DNA of 64,000 nucleotides from Macrococcoides canis (GCF_002119805.1 NZ_CP021059.1:868001-932000), one strand, 5' to 3'; positions 1 to 8,595 are shown, counted from the stretch's first letter. Notes: generated by a model from the sequence alone, not told the origin. Numbers and translations: made by a program.

Positions 1-687
1 TCTGCCTAGCATCGGTCTTACTGGTGCACCGAGTAACGGCAACTTAATCTGTCCGCCATGTGCATGCCCAGAAAGCTGCAGGTCGACATCGAACTTCTTA
101 GTGAATCGCGCAAAGTCTGGTTCATGGATCAGTGCAATTGTATAGGCTCTATGTGTCTTGTTACGCAGCATCTGTTCGATATTCCCACCACTATTGATGA
201 TATCATCAGTCCCGCATATATAGATGGATTCATCATCGTATGTGATATATCTGCCGTAATTATTCAGAATCTCGATTTCAGCATGCTGCATAACTCGTTC
301 CAGGTCATGTGTGCGATGTGCACGCTGATCATGATTACCATAGACGAAGAACTTATGTTGCGCCTGTATTGTCTTGAACAGGGGTATATAGCGATTAGAA
401 TCCTCATTGAAACGATCGAGATTATCAAATACATCGCCAGTGATACAGACAATATCAGGTGTCAGCTGATTTACCTGCTGAATTACATGTATGAGGTCTT
501 CATAGTCAAACTGAAAGCCGATATGCAGATCTGAAATATGGACGATTCGTAACGGTCTATCGTGTGCTTCATGTAATCCGTTAAGCTTAATATGGCTAAG
601 CTTCAGGTGATTGACGGGATTTGGCATGAGCGGAATGAAACGTTCACCGAAACGATCGATAAAGCCATACATGAGCTGCTTAAGCAT
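1..687 (-). CDS. Metallophosphoesterase, YkuE-like (3' end cut by window edge)
   Basis: This is a calcineurin-type phosphoesterase read leftwards off the window; 229 codons are visible and no stop is reached. The di-metal centre motifs appear in order: DLHIG (HISDLH context), GDVFDN, GNHD and, near the edge, GHAHGGQ. Family members hydrolyse phosphomonoesters or diesters and YkuE-type proteins are often membrane or wall associated; the substrate here is unknown. The ATG at 687 overlaps the end of the glutaredoxin-like gene by 8 nt, so the two are probably co-transcribed with translational coupling. The Shine-Dalgarno is weak, which makes the exact start uncertain. A 158-codon open frame on the plus strand across the same region is its shadow. 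Confidence 0.85.
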   Translation of the reverse strand, partial: MLKQLMYGFIDRFGERFIPLMPNPVNHLKLSHIKLNGLHEAHDRPLRIVHISDLHIGFQFDYEDLIHVIQQVNQLTPDIVCITGDVFDNLDRFNEDSNRYIPLFKTIQAQHKFFVYGNHDQRAHRTHDLERVMQHAEIEILNNYGRYITYDDESIYICGTDDIINSGGNIEQMLRNKTHRAYTIALIHEPDFARFTKKFDVDLQLSGHAHGGQIKLPLLGAPVRPMLGR

Positions 688-904
688 TGATGTACGCTTC
701 GATCTTGTCGATATCCGGCTGATAGAATAGCTTATCGTCAATCTTGATAAGCGGTGTACTCATCGCATCGTAATCAATCATCTCAATCTTATAGGGCATA
801 TGTGAAATATTCTTTTCAGTATATGTATAGCCTTTATTAGTGAAATATTGTTTTATAAATGTGCAAGGGGGACAATCGTCCTGTGTATAGATTTCTATAT
901 TCAT
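680..904 (-). CDS. Glutaredoxin/NrdH-like thiol-disulfide protein
   Basis: This is a 74-residue protein with a thioredoxin-fold redox motif CPPC at residues 10-13 and a cis-proline TP (STPLIKI) further on, as in glutaredoxin and NrdH proteins that reduce disulfides or feed ribonucleotide reductase. The start at 904 was chosen because an AAAAGGAG Shine-Dalgarno lies 7 nt upstream; an ATG six bases earlier is too close to it, and the longer reading from 970 lacks a ribosome site. It is the first gene of a leftward pair with the metallophosphoesterase. The actual substrate is not evident. Confidence 0.8.
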   Translation of the reverse strand: MNIEIYTQDDCPPCTFIKQYFTNKGYTYTEKNISHMPYKIEMIDYDAMSTPLIKIDDKLFYQPDIDKIEAYINA

Positions 905-934
905 ATTCATGCTCCTTTTTTTCATAATGACAAG

Positions 935-943
935 ATTATAACA
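935..943 (-). promoter_or_regulatory. Extended -10 promoter element for the glutaredoxin-like gene
   Basis: On the minus strand TGT-TATAAT forms a perfect extended -10, about 30 nt upstream of the ATG at 904. No good -35 hexamer is seen, which is usual for extended -10 promoters. Confidence 0.5.
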
Positions 944-995
944 CAGATTTGTCATAAATAAGCGGTTCAATTACTTTAAAAAAGGTACAGAGTAA

Positions 996-1001
996 TATAC
1001 A
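996..1001 (+). promoter_or_regulatory. Probable -10 box of the cydAB promoter
   Basis: TATACA lies 49 nt upstream of the cydA start, with a weak TACTTT/TTACTT -35 about 18-19 nt upstream. The Rex-like palindrome lies immediately downstream, where it would cover the transcription start. Confidence 0.4.
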
Positions 1002-1010
1002 ATGAGAATT

Positions 1011-1028
1011 ATGTGAGTATTATCACAA
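1011..1028 (+). promoter_or_regulatory. Rex-type operator upstream of cydA
   Basis: The palindrome TGTGA-N6-TCACA closely matches the Rex consensus (TTGTGAA-N4-TTCACAA with degenerate centre). Rex is the NADH/NAD-sensing repressor known to control cydAB in Bacillus and staphylococci. The site lies between the presumed -10 and the Shine-Dalgarno, a repressing position. Rex binding is inferred, not shown. Confidence 0.6.
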
Positions 1029-1044
1029 AAGGAGGATTTTTTTC

Positions 1045-2397
1045 ATGGACGGACTCGTTATGAGTAGAATTTTAACTGCGATGACTTTAGGGTTTCATAT
1101 AATCTTCGCAACAATTGGTGTCGGTATGCCACTTATGATTATGATTGCTGAAGGTATCGGTATAAAGACAGGAGATATGAAATATATCGCGCTGGCACGT
1201 CGTATGGCGAAAGCATTTACGATTACAGTCGCTGTCGGTGTCGTTACGGGTACGATCATCGGATTGCAGCTGTCGTTATTATGGCCGTCGTTTATGAAGC
1301 TTGGTGGACAGGTGATCGCCTTACCATTATTCATGGAGACATTTGCGTTTTTCTTTGAAGCAATATTTTTAAGTATCTACCTTTATACTTGGGACCGTTT
1401 TAAAAATAGATGGATACACTGGATATTAAATATTCCGATCATTATCGGTTCAACTTTAAGTGCATTATTTATTACAAGTGTGAACTCATTTATGAATACA
1501 CCGCAAGGGTTTGATGTGAAAGACGGCGTGCTGGTCAATATCGATCCGATCGCAGCGATGTTCAATCCATCATTTCTCGTACGTTCATTCCACGTGGTTA
1601 CAACAGGCGGGATGACGATTGCTTTTTGTGTGGCGAGTGTTGCAGCAGTAAAGTTACTGAAGAATAAGTTTAACGAAGATAGAGATTATCATAAGTCAGC
1701 ACTTCATATGGCGATGATTATCGGTTTAATCTTCAGCATATTGACCATCCTTGCAGGGGACCTTTCTGCAAAGTTCCTGCATAATGAACAGCCGGAGAAA
1801 CTTGCAGCGATGGAATGGCATTTTGAATCAGAAAAAAATGCAGATCTTGTGCTCTTTGGGATTCTCGATGAAAAGACGCATGAAGTTAAAGGTGCAATCA
1901 AGATTCCTGGCGTCTTAAGCTTCTTAGCAGATAACAGCTTTGATACAGAAGTTAAAGGGCTGAATGAGATTAAAGCGGATGAACGCCCACCGTTAATTAT
2001 TCATTATTTCTTTGATTTGATGGTATTTTTCGGTATGTTCGCATTTGCGGTAAGCATTCTGTACGTCATCTTGAAGAAAGTACGTAAAGAGGCGAGTACG
2101 AATAACTTTATGCTCTATTTGATGGCTCTGACTGGACCATTATGTATGCTTGCGATAGAGTTCGGCTGGTTCTTAGCTGAGATGGGCAGACAGCCATGGT
2201 TACTTCGAGGCTATCTGAAAGTTGCTGAAGGTGTGACACATGCAGATGGTGTCAGCTTAGTCCTTGTGGCATTTGGATTACTCTATCTTGTACTTGCATT
2301 CAGCTGTAGCTATGTACTCATCAGAATGTTTAAGGACAAGCCGGCAGCTAGAGATATCGAGACATACGAATCAGCTTATAATGGGGGTAGAGCATAA
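1045..2397 (+). CDS. cydA: Cytochrome bd menaquinol oxidase subunit I
   Basis: This 450-residue polytopic membrane protein is the haem-bearing subunit of cytochrome bd oxidase, which oxidises menaquinol and reduces O2 to water with high oxygen affinity. The N-terminal helix carries the conserved haem ligand His (LGFHIIFA, residue 18) and the family signature GRQPW lies in the C-terminal half. A GGAGG sits 9 nt before the chosen ATG. Its stop overlaps the cydB start by one base (TAATG), so the two are coupled. A Rex-like operator upstream suggests induction when the NADH/NAD ratio rises. Confidence 0.95.
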   Translation: MDGLVMSRILTAMTLGFHIIFATIGVGMPLMIMIAEGIGIKTGDMKYIALARRMAKAFTITVAVGVVTGTIIGLQLSLLWPSFMKLGGQVIALPLFMETFAFFFEAIFLSIYLYTWDRFKNRWIHWILNIPIIIGSTLSALFITSVNSFMNTPQGFDVKDGVLVNIDPIAAMFNPSFLVRSFHVVTTGGMTIAFCVASVAAVKLLKNKFNEDRDYHKSALHMAMIIGLIFSILTILAGDLSAKFLHNEQPEKLAAMEWHFESEKNADLVLFGILDEKTHEVKGAIKIPGVLSFLADNSFDTEVKGLNEIKADERPPLIIHYFFDLMVFFGMFAFAVSILYVILKKVRKEASTNNFMLYLMALTGPLCMLAIEFGWFLAEMGRQPWLLRGYLKVAEGVTHADGVSLVLVAFGLLYLVLAFSCSYVLIRMFKDKPAARDIETYESAYNGGRA

Positions 2398-3416
2398 TGG
2401 ACTATCAACATATTGGAATACTCGTACTATGGACATTCTTATTCGGCTATATTATTCTTGGCGCTATTGATTTTGGTGCAGGATTCTTTATCCTGTATGC
2501 AAAGCTGACACATCAGGAGAATGAGTTAAGAGACGTGATCAAACGTTATTTAAACCCAGTATGGGAAGTGACGAACGTCTTCTTGGTGTTCTTCTTTGTA
2601 GGTATCGTCGGATTCTTCCCGGATACAGCCTATTACTTTGGCACAACTTTACTACTGCCAGTGAGCATCGCACTTCTGCTGCTTACAGTACGCGGTTCAT
2701 TCTATGCCTTTGAAACATACGGCAAAGATTCGAAACTCGCATGGGTAGCATTATATGGTATCAGCGGACTGCTCATTCCGGCATCATTCTCGACAGTACT
2801 GACGATCTCTGAAGGTGGATTTATTCACGAAACGAAGAAAGGTGTCGAACTGGACTGGTTCGAACTCTTGATGAGCCCATTTTCATGGAGTGTCGTGTTC
2901 CTATGTATCATTTCAGTACTCTTCATCTCATCCGCTTTCCTGACAGTATATGCGAAGCGCGCAAAAGATATGAAGGCGTACAGAATTTTAAGAAACTGGT
3001 ATATGATATGGGCATTACCGATGCTTATCATCTGTCAGTTTACATTCTTAAGCTTAAGACAGCAGAATGAACAGCACTTTAACACAGCGGTAGGAGATTA
3101 CTGGTGGCTCTTCGGACTCAGTATCGTCTTCTTCTTGATTGCACTTGTTCTGTATTACTTCGAGAAATCACTCGATATCGCATTTATCTTTGTCGTGCTG
3201 CAGTTTGCGACAGCATTCTATGGATACGGCATCAGTAAGTTACCGTACATCCTATACCCATATGTGAATATGGATAAAGCAGTCGTGAACGAGACGATGG
3301 CCTTTTATTTAGTCGTCGTGTTTATTTTAGGTTTACTTTTACTGCTCCCTTCTTTATATTTATTAATGAGATTGTTTATCTTTGATGCAGATTATGTCAA
3401 AGGGAAAAAGAAATAA
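2397..3416 (+). CDS. cydB: Cytochrome bd menaquinol oxidase subunit II
   Basis: This is the partner subunit of CydA: 339 residues, about eight or nine hydrophobic segments, typical family length. The N-terminal GAIDFGAGF stretch is the CydB signature. It is translated by TAATG overlap with cydA. The gene is followed 15 nt later by ktrA with its own AAGGGG ribosome site, so the operon may extend into the K+ gene, as the same order in S. aureus would suggest. Confidence 0.93.
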   Translation: MDYQHIGILVLWTFLFGYIILGAIDFGAGFFILYAKLTHQENELRDVIKRYLNPVWEVTNVFLVFFFVGIVGFFPDTAYYFGTTLLLPVSIALLLLTVRGSFYAFETYGKDSKLAWVALYGISGLLIPASFSTVLTISEGGFIHETKKGVELDWFELLMSPFSWSVVFLCIISVLFISSAFLTVYAKRAKDMKAYRILRNWYMIWALPMLIICQFTFLSLRQQNEQHFNTAVGDYWWLFGLSIVFFLIALVLYYFEKSLDIAFIFVVLQFATAFYGYGISKLPYILYPYVNMDKAVVNETMAFYLVVVFILGLLLLLPSLYLLMRLFIFDADYVKGKKK

Positions 3417-3431
3417 TAAGGGGTAGTCACT

Positions 3432-4094
3432 ATGGAAAAAGAATTTGTTGTCATTGGGCTTGGCCGATTTGGCGGTAGTATCGTAAAGGAATTAAGTGCA
3501 CTTGATATGGACGTTATGGCAATTGACTCAGATGAAGCGCGTGTCAACGAGTATGCTGATATCGCGACGCATGCAGTTATTGCAGATACGACGGATGAGA
3601 ATGTACTGAAAAGTCTGGGGATCCGTAACTTCGACCATGTTATTGTTGCGATAGGGGATAATATTCAGGCAAGCATATTGACGACGTTAATATTAAAGGA
3701 CCTTGGTGTTAAGAAAGTAACAGCGAAAGCACAGAATGATTATCATGCGAAAGTACTGAACAAGATTGGTGCAGACACAGTGGTACATCCAGAACGAGAT
3801 ATGGGCAGACGTATCGCACATAACGTTGCGAGCTCATCGGTACTGGATTATCTTGAACTCTCTGATCAGCACTCGATTGTAGAGATTCGCGCAGGTGAAA
3901 CGTTACAGGGACATACCATTCTTGAGCTGGATATTCGTGCAAATTACGGTATCAATATAATCGCGGTTAAGCGCGGTAAAGAAATTATCGTGTCACCGGA
4001 CCCGGCAGTCGCGATCGAGAATGGAGATATTCTAATAATGATCGGTCATGATAACGATCTGAACCGTTTTGAGAAGAAGATAATGAAGGAATAG
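3432..4094 (+). CDS. ktrA: Ktr potassium-uptake regulatory (RCK) subunit
   Basis: This 220-residue cytosolic RCK protein gates a KtrB-type K+ channel. It has an N-terminal Rossmann fold with GLGRFGG at residues 9-15 (NAD(H)/ATP/ADP binding) and a C-terminal TrkA-C domain with a typical EIRAGETLQG stretch, the region that binds cyclic di-AMP in homologues. In S. aureus the equivalent gene next to cydAB is called ktrC or ktrA; the two names cannot be separated from sequence alone. No channel subunit is nearby. A strong terminator follows. Confidence 0.88.
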   Translation: MEKEFVVIGLGRFGGSIVKELSALDMDVMAIDSDEARVNEYADIATHAVIADTTDENVLKSLGIRNFDHVIVAIGDNIQASILTTLILKDLGVKKVTAKAQNDYHAKVLNKIGADTVVHPERDMGRRIAHNVASSSVLDYLELSDQHSIVEIRAGETLQGHTILELDIRANYGINIIAVKRGKEIIVSPDPAVAIENGDILIMIGHDNDLNRFEKKIMKE

Positions 4095-4097
4095 ACG

Positions 4098-4141
4098 ATA
4101 ACCCCGAATGATGATTGCAGTCATTCGGGGTTATTGTTATT
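4098..4141 (+). terminator. Intrinsic terminator after ktrA
   Basis: A perfect 14-bp stem (arms 4098-4111 and 4121-4134, rich in GGGG/CCCC) with a 9-nt loop is followed by TGTTATTTG. It closes the cydAB-ktrA unit. Confidence 0.8.
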
Positions 4142-4186
4142 TGAAAAATGTAGTGTCCAGGTTGTATATTATTCTTGAGGTGACCT

Positions 4187-5149
4187 ATGTTTATATCAAT
4201 GTATGAATTCAGTGACTATGAACGCTATTTGCTGGAAGTGAAACATCGGACTAAACTCAATAAATACGACAAACGGAATCTTGCAAACTTTGAAATGGGC
4301 TATGCAGGTGAGCTGCAGTTTTTCAATCATGTGAAGTCTCTTGGTGGTGTAAAGCTGTGGAACACTAGGTTTGAATTGGTTGATGAAGTACAGTACGATT
4401 TTTTAATTTTCCATGGAGATTATTTGCTGCATTTTGATATTAAGAATTATTATGGTAACTATCACGTAGTTGATAATAATTTTGTTAAAGATGACGGACA
4501 TGTGATTAAAGATCCGGTCGACCAGTTGTTTCGCGCTGATTATCTACTTAAAGACTTTTGTCATAGACATTGTATCCATTATAAAGTGGAAAGCTTTATG
4601 CTGTTTATTAATGAAAATTTTAATGTGCGTGGATTCAGTGGACATAAACGGGTGCTATTTCATAAAGATCTAGAAAGAATTTTAGCAGCACTGAATACAC
4701 AGCCGACAGAAGAGGCGATTAGTGCAGCACGACTTATCAAAAGTTTTCACAAGCCGGATACATATAAGCGTATTCATTACTATAATTTTGAAAAGATGCG
4801 TAAAGGTATCAAATGTCCAAAGTGCAGAAGATTTTTGCGGAAGTTTGAAATGACGGAGAAGAAGGTTACGTGTATTTGCGGAAATAAGATAAGCAAGCAG
4901 GAAGCGGTACGTATTGCATTTGATGCGATTTCTGTCCTTAAGAAGTCAAACGTTAAAACTTCAGAAGTGATGGACTTTACAGGTATCGGCAGGTCGACCG
5001 TGCAGAGAGTATTAAGCGCGAATTATGCAAGTGAAGGTAGTACGAAAGGAAAGGTATATACCATTAATAAATCTAATCATTTATTTGTGCATGAAGCGGT
5101 ATTGAAATACGAAATTTATAAAAATAAAGCGACGCAAGTACCAGAATAA
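4187..5149 (+). CDS. NERD-domain putative nuclease with zinc ribbon and C-terminal HTH
   Basis: This is a 320-residue protein. Residues about 35-130 resemble the nuclease-related NERD fold: GELQFF, then YDFLIF, then FDIKNYYG, giving the E...D...DxK pattern of restriction-endonuclease-like enzymes. A treble-clef or zinc-ribbon motif follows (CPKC...CICG, about residues 208-230), then a helix-turn-helix-like segment (SEVMDFTGIGRSTVQRVL) and a short STKGKVYTI tail. The layout suggests a DNA-binding nuclease, but target and role are unknown. GAGGTGA precedes the start; an alternative ATG is at codon 5. The last codons and stop lie inside the first unit of a palindromic repeat array. A degraded paralogue lies at 26030-26900. 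Confidence 0.7.
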   Translation: MFISMYEFSDYERYLLEVKHRTKLNKYDKRNLANFEMGYAGELQFFNHVKSLGGVKLWNTRFELVDEVQYDFLIFHGDYLLHFDIKNYYGNYHVVDNNFVKDDGHVIKDPVDQLFRADYLLKDFCHRHCIHYKVESFMLFINENFNVRGFSGHKRVLFHKDLERILAALNTQPTEEAISAARLIKSFHKPDTYKRIHYYNFEKMRKGIKCPKCRRFLRKFEMTEKKVTCICGNKISKQEAVRIAFDAISVLKKSNVKTSEVMDFTGIGRSTVQRVLSANYASEGSTKGKVYTINKSNHLFVHEAVLKYEIYKNKATQVPE

Positions 5150-5357
5150 CGCATAATCCGGTACTTGCGTCGTTAATTTTGCAGTTTCGAGCACGGAAGT
5201 ACCAGAAAAAGCTATAATCTGGTACTTGCGCATATAAAATACAAAAATATCGTGAGTAAGTACCAGAAAAGACGTTAATCTGGTACTTGCGCATACAAAT
5301 TATAAAAATATCGCGGGCAAGTACCAGAAAAAGCTATAATCTGGTACTTACCCGCGA
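5130..5357. repeat. Four palindromic units in tandem, exact 61-bp period
   Basis: The left arm AAGTACCAG begins at 5136, 5197, 5258 and 5319, and the right arm CTGGTACTT (CCGGTACTT in unit 1) begins at 5158, 5219, 5280 and 5341: four hairpins spaced exactly 61 bp apart. Units 2 and 4 share an identical loop. Units 1 and 4, at the ends, have extra outer stems with different but self-complementary sequences (CGACGC/GCGTCG and TCGCGGG/CCCGCGA), each followed by a T-rich run in the direction of the adjoining gene, so they can serve as terminators of the convergent NERD gene and rnjA. Units 2 and 3 lack outer stems and are unexplained by that role. Confidence 0.85.
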
Positions 5358-5365
5358 TTTAAATA

Positions 5366-7051
5366 TTACTTCTTATCTTTATTAACATCCATGATCATCG
5401 GCAGGATCATCGGCTTACGTTTTGTCTTTTCATAAAGATATGGTGATAGCGTTTCGCTGATGACATTCTTAATGTGATGCCATTCAAGTTCCTCACCAGA
5501 ATTTAACTTCTCGATGACACGTTTTTTAAGGAGTCGGCTTGCTTCGTAGATCATATGTCCAGATTCACGCATATAGACGAAACCGCGTGAGATGATGTCC
5601 GGACCGCTCAGCAGCTGGTTCTTTTCAAAATCAACGCTGACAACTACGATGACTAAGCCTTCTTCAGATAGCATCTTACGGTCTTTGATGACAACGTTAC
5701 CGATGTCGCCGATACCGCTGCCGTCAACGAGGACATTCCCAGCCTGTACACGCCCTGCATGACGTGCTGAGTCATGTGTTAATGCAAGGACGTCACCATT
5801 TTCGTGGATGAATACATTTTCCGGGTTCACGCCACAGTCGACACCGAGCTGTCCATGCAGACTCTGCATACGGTACTCTCCATGAATCGGCATAAAGTAC
5901 TTCGGTTTCATCAGGCGCAGCATCAATTTCTGTTCTTCTTGAGAACCGTGTCCTGACGTATGGATATTTGATAGTTTACCGTGGATCACATCAGCGCCTG
6001 CTTTATAAAGGGCGTTGATTGTACGGTTCACGCTTAACGTGTTCCCTGGAATAGGGGATGAGCTGAAGATGACTGTATCTTCTGGAATAATAGAAATCTG
6101 ACGATGTGTACCATTAGCGATACGTGATAGTGCTGCCATCGGTTCCCCTTGAGAGCCGGTACATAGAATCAGTAATTTATGTTTCGGTACTGTATTGATC
6201 TTATTGGCTTCAATAAATGTTTCAGGTGGTACTTTAATGTAGCCAAGTTCAGTACCAATCTTAATATTGTTCTCCATAGAGCGTCCGAATATGACGATCT
6301 TACGGTCGAACTTCACCGCTGCCTCAATGGCTTGCTGCACACGATAGATGTTTGATGCGAATGTTGCAAAGATAATACGACCTGTACATTTACGGAAGAT
6401 TTGTTCAACGTTCTGTCCAACTTCACGTTCACTGATCGTAAAGTTCGGTACTTCAGCGTTTGTTGAATCTGATAACAGACATAGCACACCTTCTTCACCG
6501 AGACGTGCCATCTTCGCGATGTTGGCAGGTTCACCTACTGGCGTAAAGTCAAACTTAAAGTCGCCCGTATGCACGATCTTACCTTCAGGTGTATCTACGA
6601 TGACACCATAGGCTTCAGGTATAGAGTGCGTCGTTAAATAGAACGACACCTTCAAGTGCTTAAATTCAAAGGTACTGTCTTCAGTTATCGGATTTAAACT
6701 TGCTGTTCTCAGTAATCCATGCTCTTCTAATTTATTACGAATCAGACCTAATGCTAATGGACCACCGTAAATCGGAACATTCAGCTGTTTTAATAAAAAT
6801 GGCACGCCACCAATATGGTCTTCGTGGCCATGTGTGATAAATAATCCTTTGATTCTTTCTTTATTCTCAACGAGATATGTGTAGTCAGGAATGACATAAT
6901 CGATACCAAGTAACTCGTCCTCTGGAAACTTAATACCTGCATCAATGACGACAATCTCATCCTGATACTCTATTGCGTAGGTGTTCTTACCGATTTCGCC
7001 CATACCTCCGAGCGCGAAGACACCTACTTCATTTTTGTGTAATTGTTTCAT
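5366..7051 (-). CDS. rnjA: Ribonuclease J1
   Basis: This 561-residue beta-CASP metallo-beta-lactamase RNase acts as a 5'-to-3' exoribonuclease and endonuclease in mRNA decay and rRNA maturation. The zinc motif HGHEDH is at residues 74-79, with [15 protein letters not shown] and the beta-[14 protein letters not shown] stretch in order, and the C-terminal domain is complete. The length matches S. aureus RNase J1. Its start overlaps the stop of rpoY by one base (TAATG), so the two are translationally coupled. Transcription ends in the palindrome array. Confidence 0.96.
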   Translation of the reverse strand: MKQLHKNEVGVFALGGMGEIGKNTYAIEYQDEIVVIDAGIKFPEDELLGIDYVIPDYTYLVENKERIKGLFITHGHEDHIGGVPFLLKQLNVPIYGGPLALGLIRNKLEEHGLLRTASLNPITEDSTFEFKHLKVSFYLTTHSIPEAYGVIVDTPEGKIVHTGDFKFDFTPVGEPANIAKMARLGEEGVLCLLSDSTNAEVPNFTISEREVGQNVEQIFRKCTGRIIFATFASNIYRVQQAIEAAVKFDRKIVIFGRSMENNIKIGTELGYIKVPPETFIEANKINTVPKHKLLILCTGSQGEPMAALSRIANGTHRQISIIPEDTVIFSSSPIPGNTLSVNRTINALYKAGADVIHGKLSNIHTSGHGSQEEQKLMLRLMKPKYFMPIHGEYRMQSLHGQLGVDCGVNPENVFIHENGDVLALTHDSARHAGRVQAGNVLVDGSGIGDIGNVVIKDRKMLSEEGLVIVVVSVDFEKNQLLSGPDIISRGFVYMRESGHMIYEASRLLKKRVIEKLNSGEELEWHHIKNVISETLSPYLYEKTKRKPMILPMIMDVNKDKK

Positions 7052-7263
7052 TAAATTTTCTCCACGCTGTAGTTTTCAGCTTTTTGTTCGTACTCAAGGT
7101 GTGCACCTTCAAGTTTCTGAACAAATTCGATGTTGTAAGGACGATCGAGTAAATATCTTCTCACTTGCTCTTCGCTAACTGCGTCGAAATATTTAACCTG
7201 TGTGTTTTCACGAATGATAACTTCTGCTTTGTCTTCCTGATATAATACTTTAAAAATTGCCAT
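7051..7263 (-). CDS. rpoY: RNA polymerase epsilon subunit
   Basis: This 70-residue protein is of the YkzG/RpoY family (DUF1447), the small epsilon subunit of Firmicutes RNA polymerase. It begins [15 protein letters not shown] and has the RENTQ and [13 protein letters not shown] blocks characteristic of the family. A TAGGAGG ribosome site precedes it, and the stop overlaps the rnjA start. The rpoY-rnjA pairing is conserved across Bacillales. Confidence 0.93.
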   Translation of the reverse strand: MAIFKVLYQEDKAEVIIRENTQVKYFDAVSEEQVRRYLLDRPYNIEFVQKLEGAHLEYEQKAENYSVEKI

Positions 7264-7295
7264 ATTTATTGCCTCCTATAATTTACATAAAGAAT

Positions 7296-7313
7296 GCCCT
7301 AGAAGTCTAGGGC
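7296..7313 (-). promoter_or_regulatory. Hairpin in the rpoY-rnjA 5' leader
   Basis: GCCCTAGA and TCTAGGGC form a compact hairpin about 32 nt upstream of the rpoY start and downstream of a TATAAT box on the minus strand (near 7355-7365). It lies in the presumed 5' untranslated leader. It lacks a clean T-tract, so it may be a leader structure affecting stability rather than a terminator. Confidence 0.45.
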
Positions 7314-7473
7314 TTAAAAATAACCGTACAAGACATTATTAAAAATGTATGAGTACTATTATATTACATGATTTTTAATATAGGTGTAAAGCCTTATGAA
7401 GCGAATAATCATTTTTATATGAAAATGTCATGAAAACTGATAATTTATAAATAAACACGGTAGGAGGATAATG

Positions 7474-8253
7474 ATGAACCATAAATTAATATTATTTGAT
7501 ATTGACGGGACCCTTTATGATCACGACAAAAAGATTCCAGCTTCAACGATGTCTGCGTTACAGGCGCTGCAAAAAGAAGGCCATGCTGTGGCGATCGCGA
7601 CAGGTCGTGCGCCATTTATGGTACAACCTGTACTGGAAGAGACAGGAATAAAGAACTATGTGTCGTTTAATGGTCAATATGTGTATGCGAACGGCAGCGT
7701 CATCTATGAAAATCCGCTAGATACAGAAAGTCTTAAAGCGCTTGAACAGGTCGCCTTTGAACATGATCATCCAGTCGTCTTCTTAACACATGATGACCTT
7801 GTAGCGAACATTGATTTCCACGAACATATTAAGACGAGTCTTGGTACGCTGCATATGGAACACCCGCGTAAAGCTGAAGCATTCTATACGCAGCGCAAAA
7901 TCTATCAGGCACTTTTATTCCAGCAGCAGAGTGAGGACGATATCTATGATGACCACTATGAACATCTGAAGTTTATCAGATGGCATGAACTCAGTCGAGA
8001 TGTCGTACCGAGTAACGGCTCAAAGATGAATGGGATAGAGTACCTTGCAGCCGCTTTAGGATTTGAAATTGAAGATACGGTTGCATTTGGCGACGGTCTG
8101 AATGATATCGAGATGATCAAAGGCGCTGGCATCGGTGTTGTGATGGGGAACGGAGTCGACGAACTGAAACAGTGCGCGGATTTTGTTACAAAAGCAGTTG
8201 ACGAAGATGGTATAATGTATGCAGTTAAAGCATTAAATTTAATCGAAGGATGA
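7474..8253 (+). CDS. Cof-type HAD hydrolase
   Basis: This HAD-superfamily phosphatase of the Cof/YxeH class has 259 residues. Motif I is FDIDGTLYD near the N-terminus, motif II is the ATGRAPF region, and motifs III/IV are SKMNGIEYL and FGDGLNDIEMI near the C-terminus, with a C2-type cap between. Such enzymes dephosphorylate small sugar phosphates, nucleotides or flavin precursors; the substrate is unknown. The second of two adjacent ATGs was chosen because GGAGG is 6 nt from it rather than 3. Its 3' end overlaps the start region of the next small gene. Confidence 0.88.
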   Translation: MNHKLILFDIDGTLYDHDKKIPASTMSALQALQKEGHAVAIATGRAPFMVQPVLEETGIKNYVSFNGQYVYANGSVIYENPLDTESLKALEQVAFEHDHPVVFLTHDDLVANIDFHEHIKTSLGTLHMEHPRKAEAFYTQRKIYQALLFQQQSEDDIYDDHYEHLKFIRWHELSRDVVPSNGSKMNGIEYLAAALGFEIEDTVAFGDGLNDIEMIKGAGIGVVMGNGVDELKQCADFVTKAVDEDGIMYAVKALNLIEG

Positions 8254-8258
8254 TGATG

Positions 8259-8516
8259 ATGAATACACATGCACAAGAAATGATAAGAGAGTCTGAAAAT
8301 AAAGAGATTCATCTTAAGATGATTGAGTTCAATGTCAGAGGGAATGACGTCGTTGCGACATTTTTATATGAAGATCTGTTTGAAGCAGAGGATGTCCATC
8401 TGGCACCAAGACCGAAAGATCCGATGTTCTTACATGTAGATGATCTGGAAGAAATCACAGAGGCGCTGGATGAAAAAGGAATTGCATATCATATTCGAAA
8501 TGACGAGTTTATTTAA
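8259..8516 (+). CDS. Conserved small acidic protein, function unknown
   Basis: This is an 85-residue soluble acidic protein that I do not assign to a characterised family. It has no membrane segment, signal or cysteine motif; the middle holds a hydrophobic strand pattern (DVVATFLYEDLFE) and a proline-rich HLAPRPKDPMF turn. Four consecutive in-frame ATGs follow the AAGGA ribosome site, at 8250, 8253, 8256 and 8259; 8256 or 8259 has proper spacing. It is coupled to the HAD gene by overlap or near-overlap. An equivalent gene occupies this position in staphylococci. Confidence 0.7.
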   Translation: MNTHAQEMIRESENKEIHLKMIEFNVRGNDVVATFLYEDLFEAEDVHLAPRPKDPMFLHVDDLEEITEALDEKGIAYHIRNDEFI

Positions 8517-8517
8517 A

Positions 8518-8551
8518 AAGAGGGTAAGACATAAGTCTTAGCCCTCTTCTG
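8518..8551. terminator. Bidirectional terminator between the small acidic gene and def
   Basis: AAGAGGGTAAGAC pairs with GTCTTAGCCCTCTT (one bulged G), loop ATAA. A T-run follows on both strands, better on the minus side (CTCTTTTTAAAT), so it can stop both convergent units. Confidence 0.7.
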
Positions 8552-8595
8552 TTTATCAGCTTAAACGGCAGAACATTTCTGTCCCAGCCTATATA

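Noticed and set aside
58-534. A 158-codon plus-strand open frame.
   Set aside because: It is the complement of the YkuE-like metallophosphoesterase, whose minus-strand frame carries all metal motifs; the plus frame has no ribosome site or family match.
5130-5357. The 61-bp periodic array as a CRISPR.
   Set aside because: Each unit is a hairpin, the intervening segments are similar to one another rather than unique spacers, and no cas gene is near.
8553-8590. A possible small gene or element with a CAGAA/TTCTG hairpin before def.
   Set aside because: The stem is only 5 bp and nothing codes; it is treated as spacer following the bidirectional terminator.
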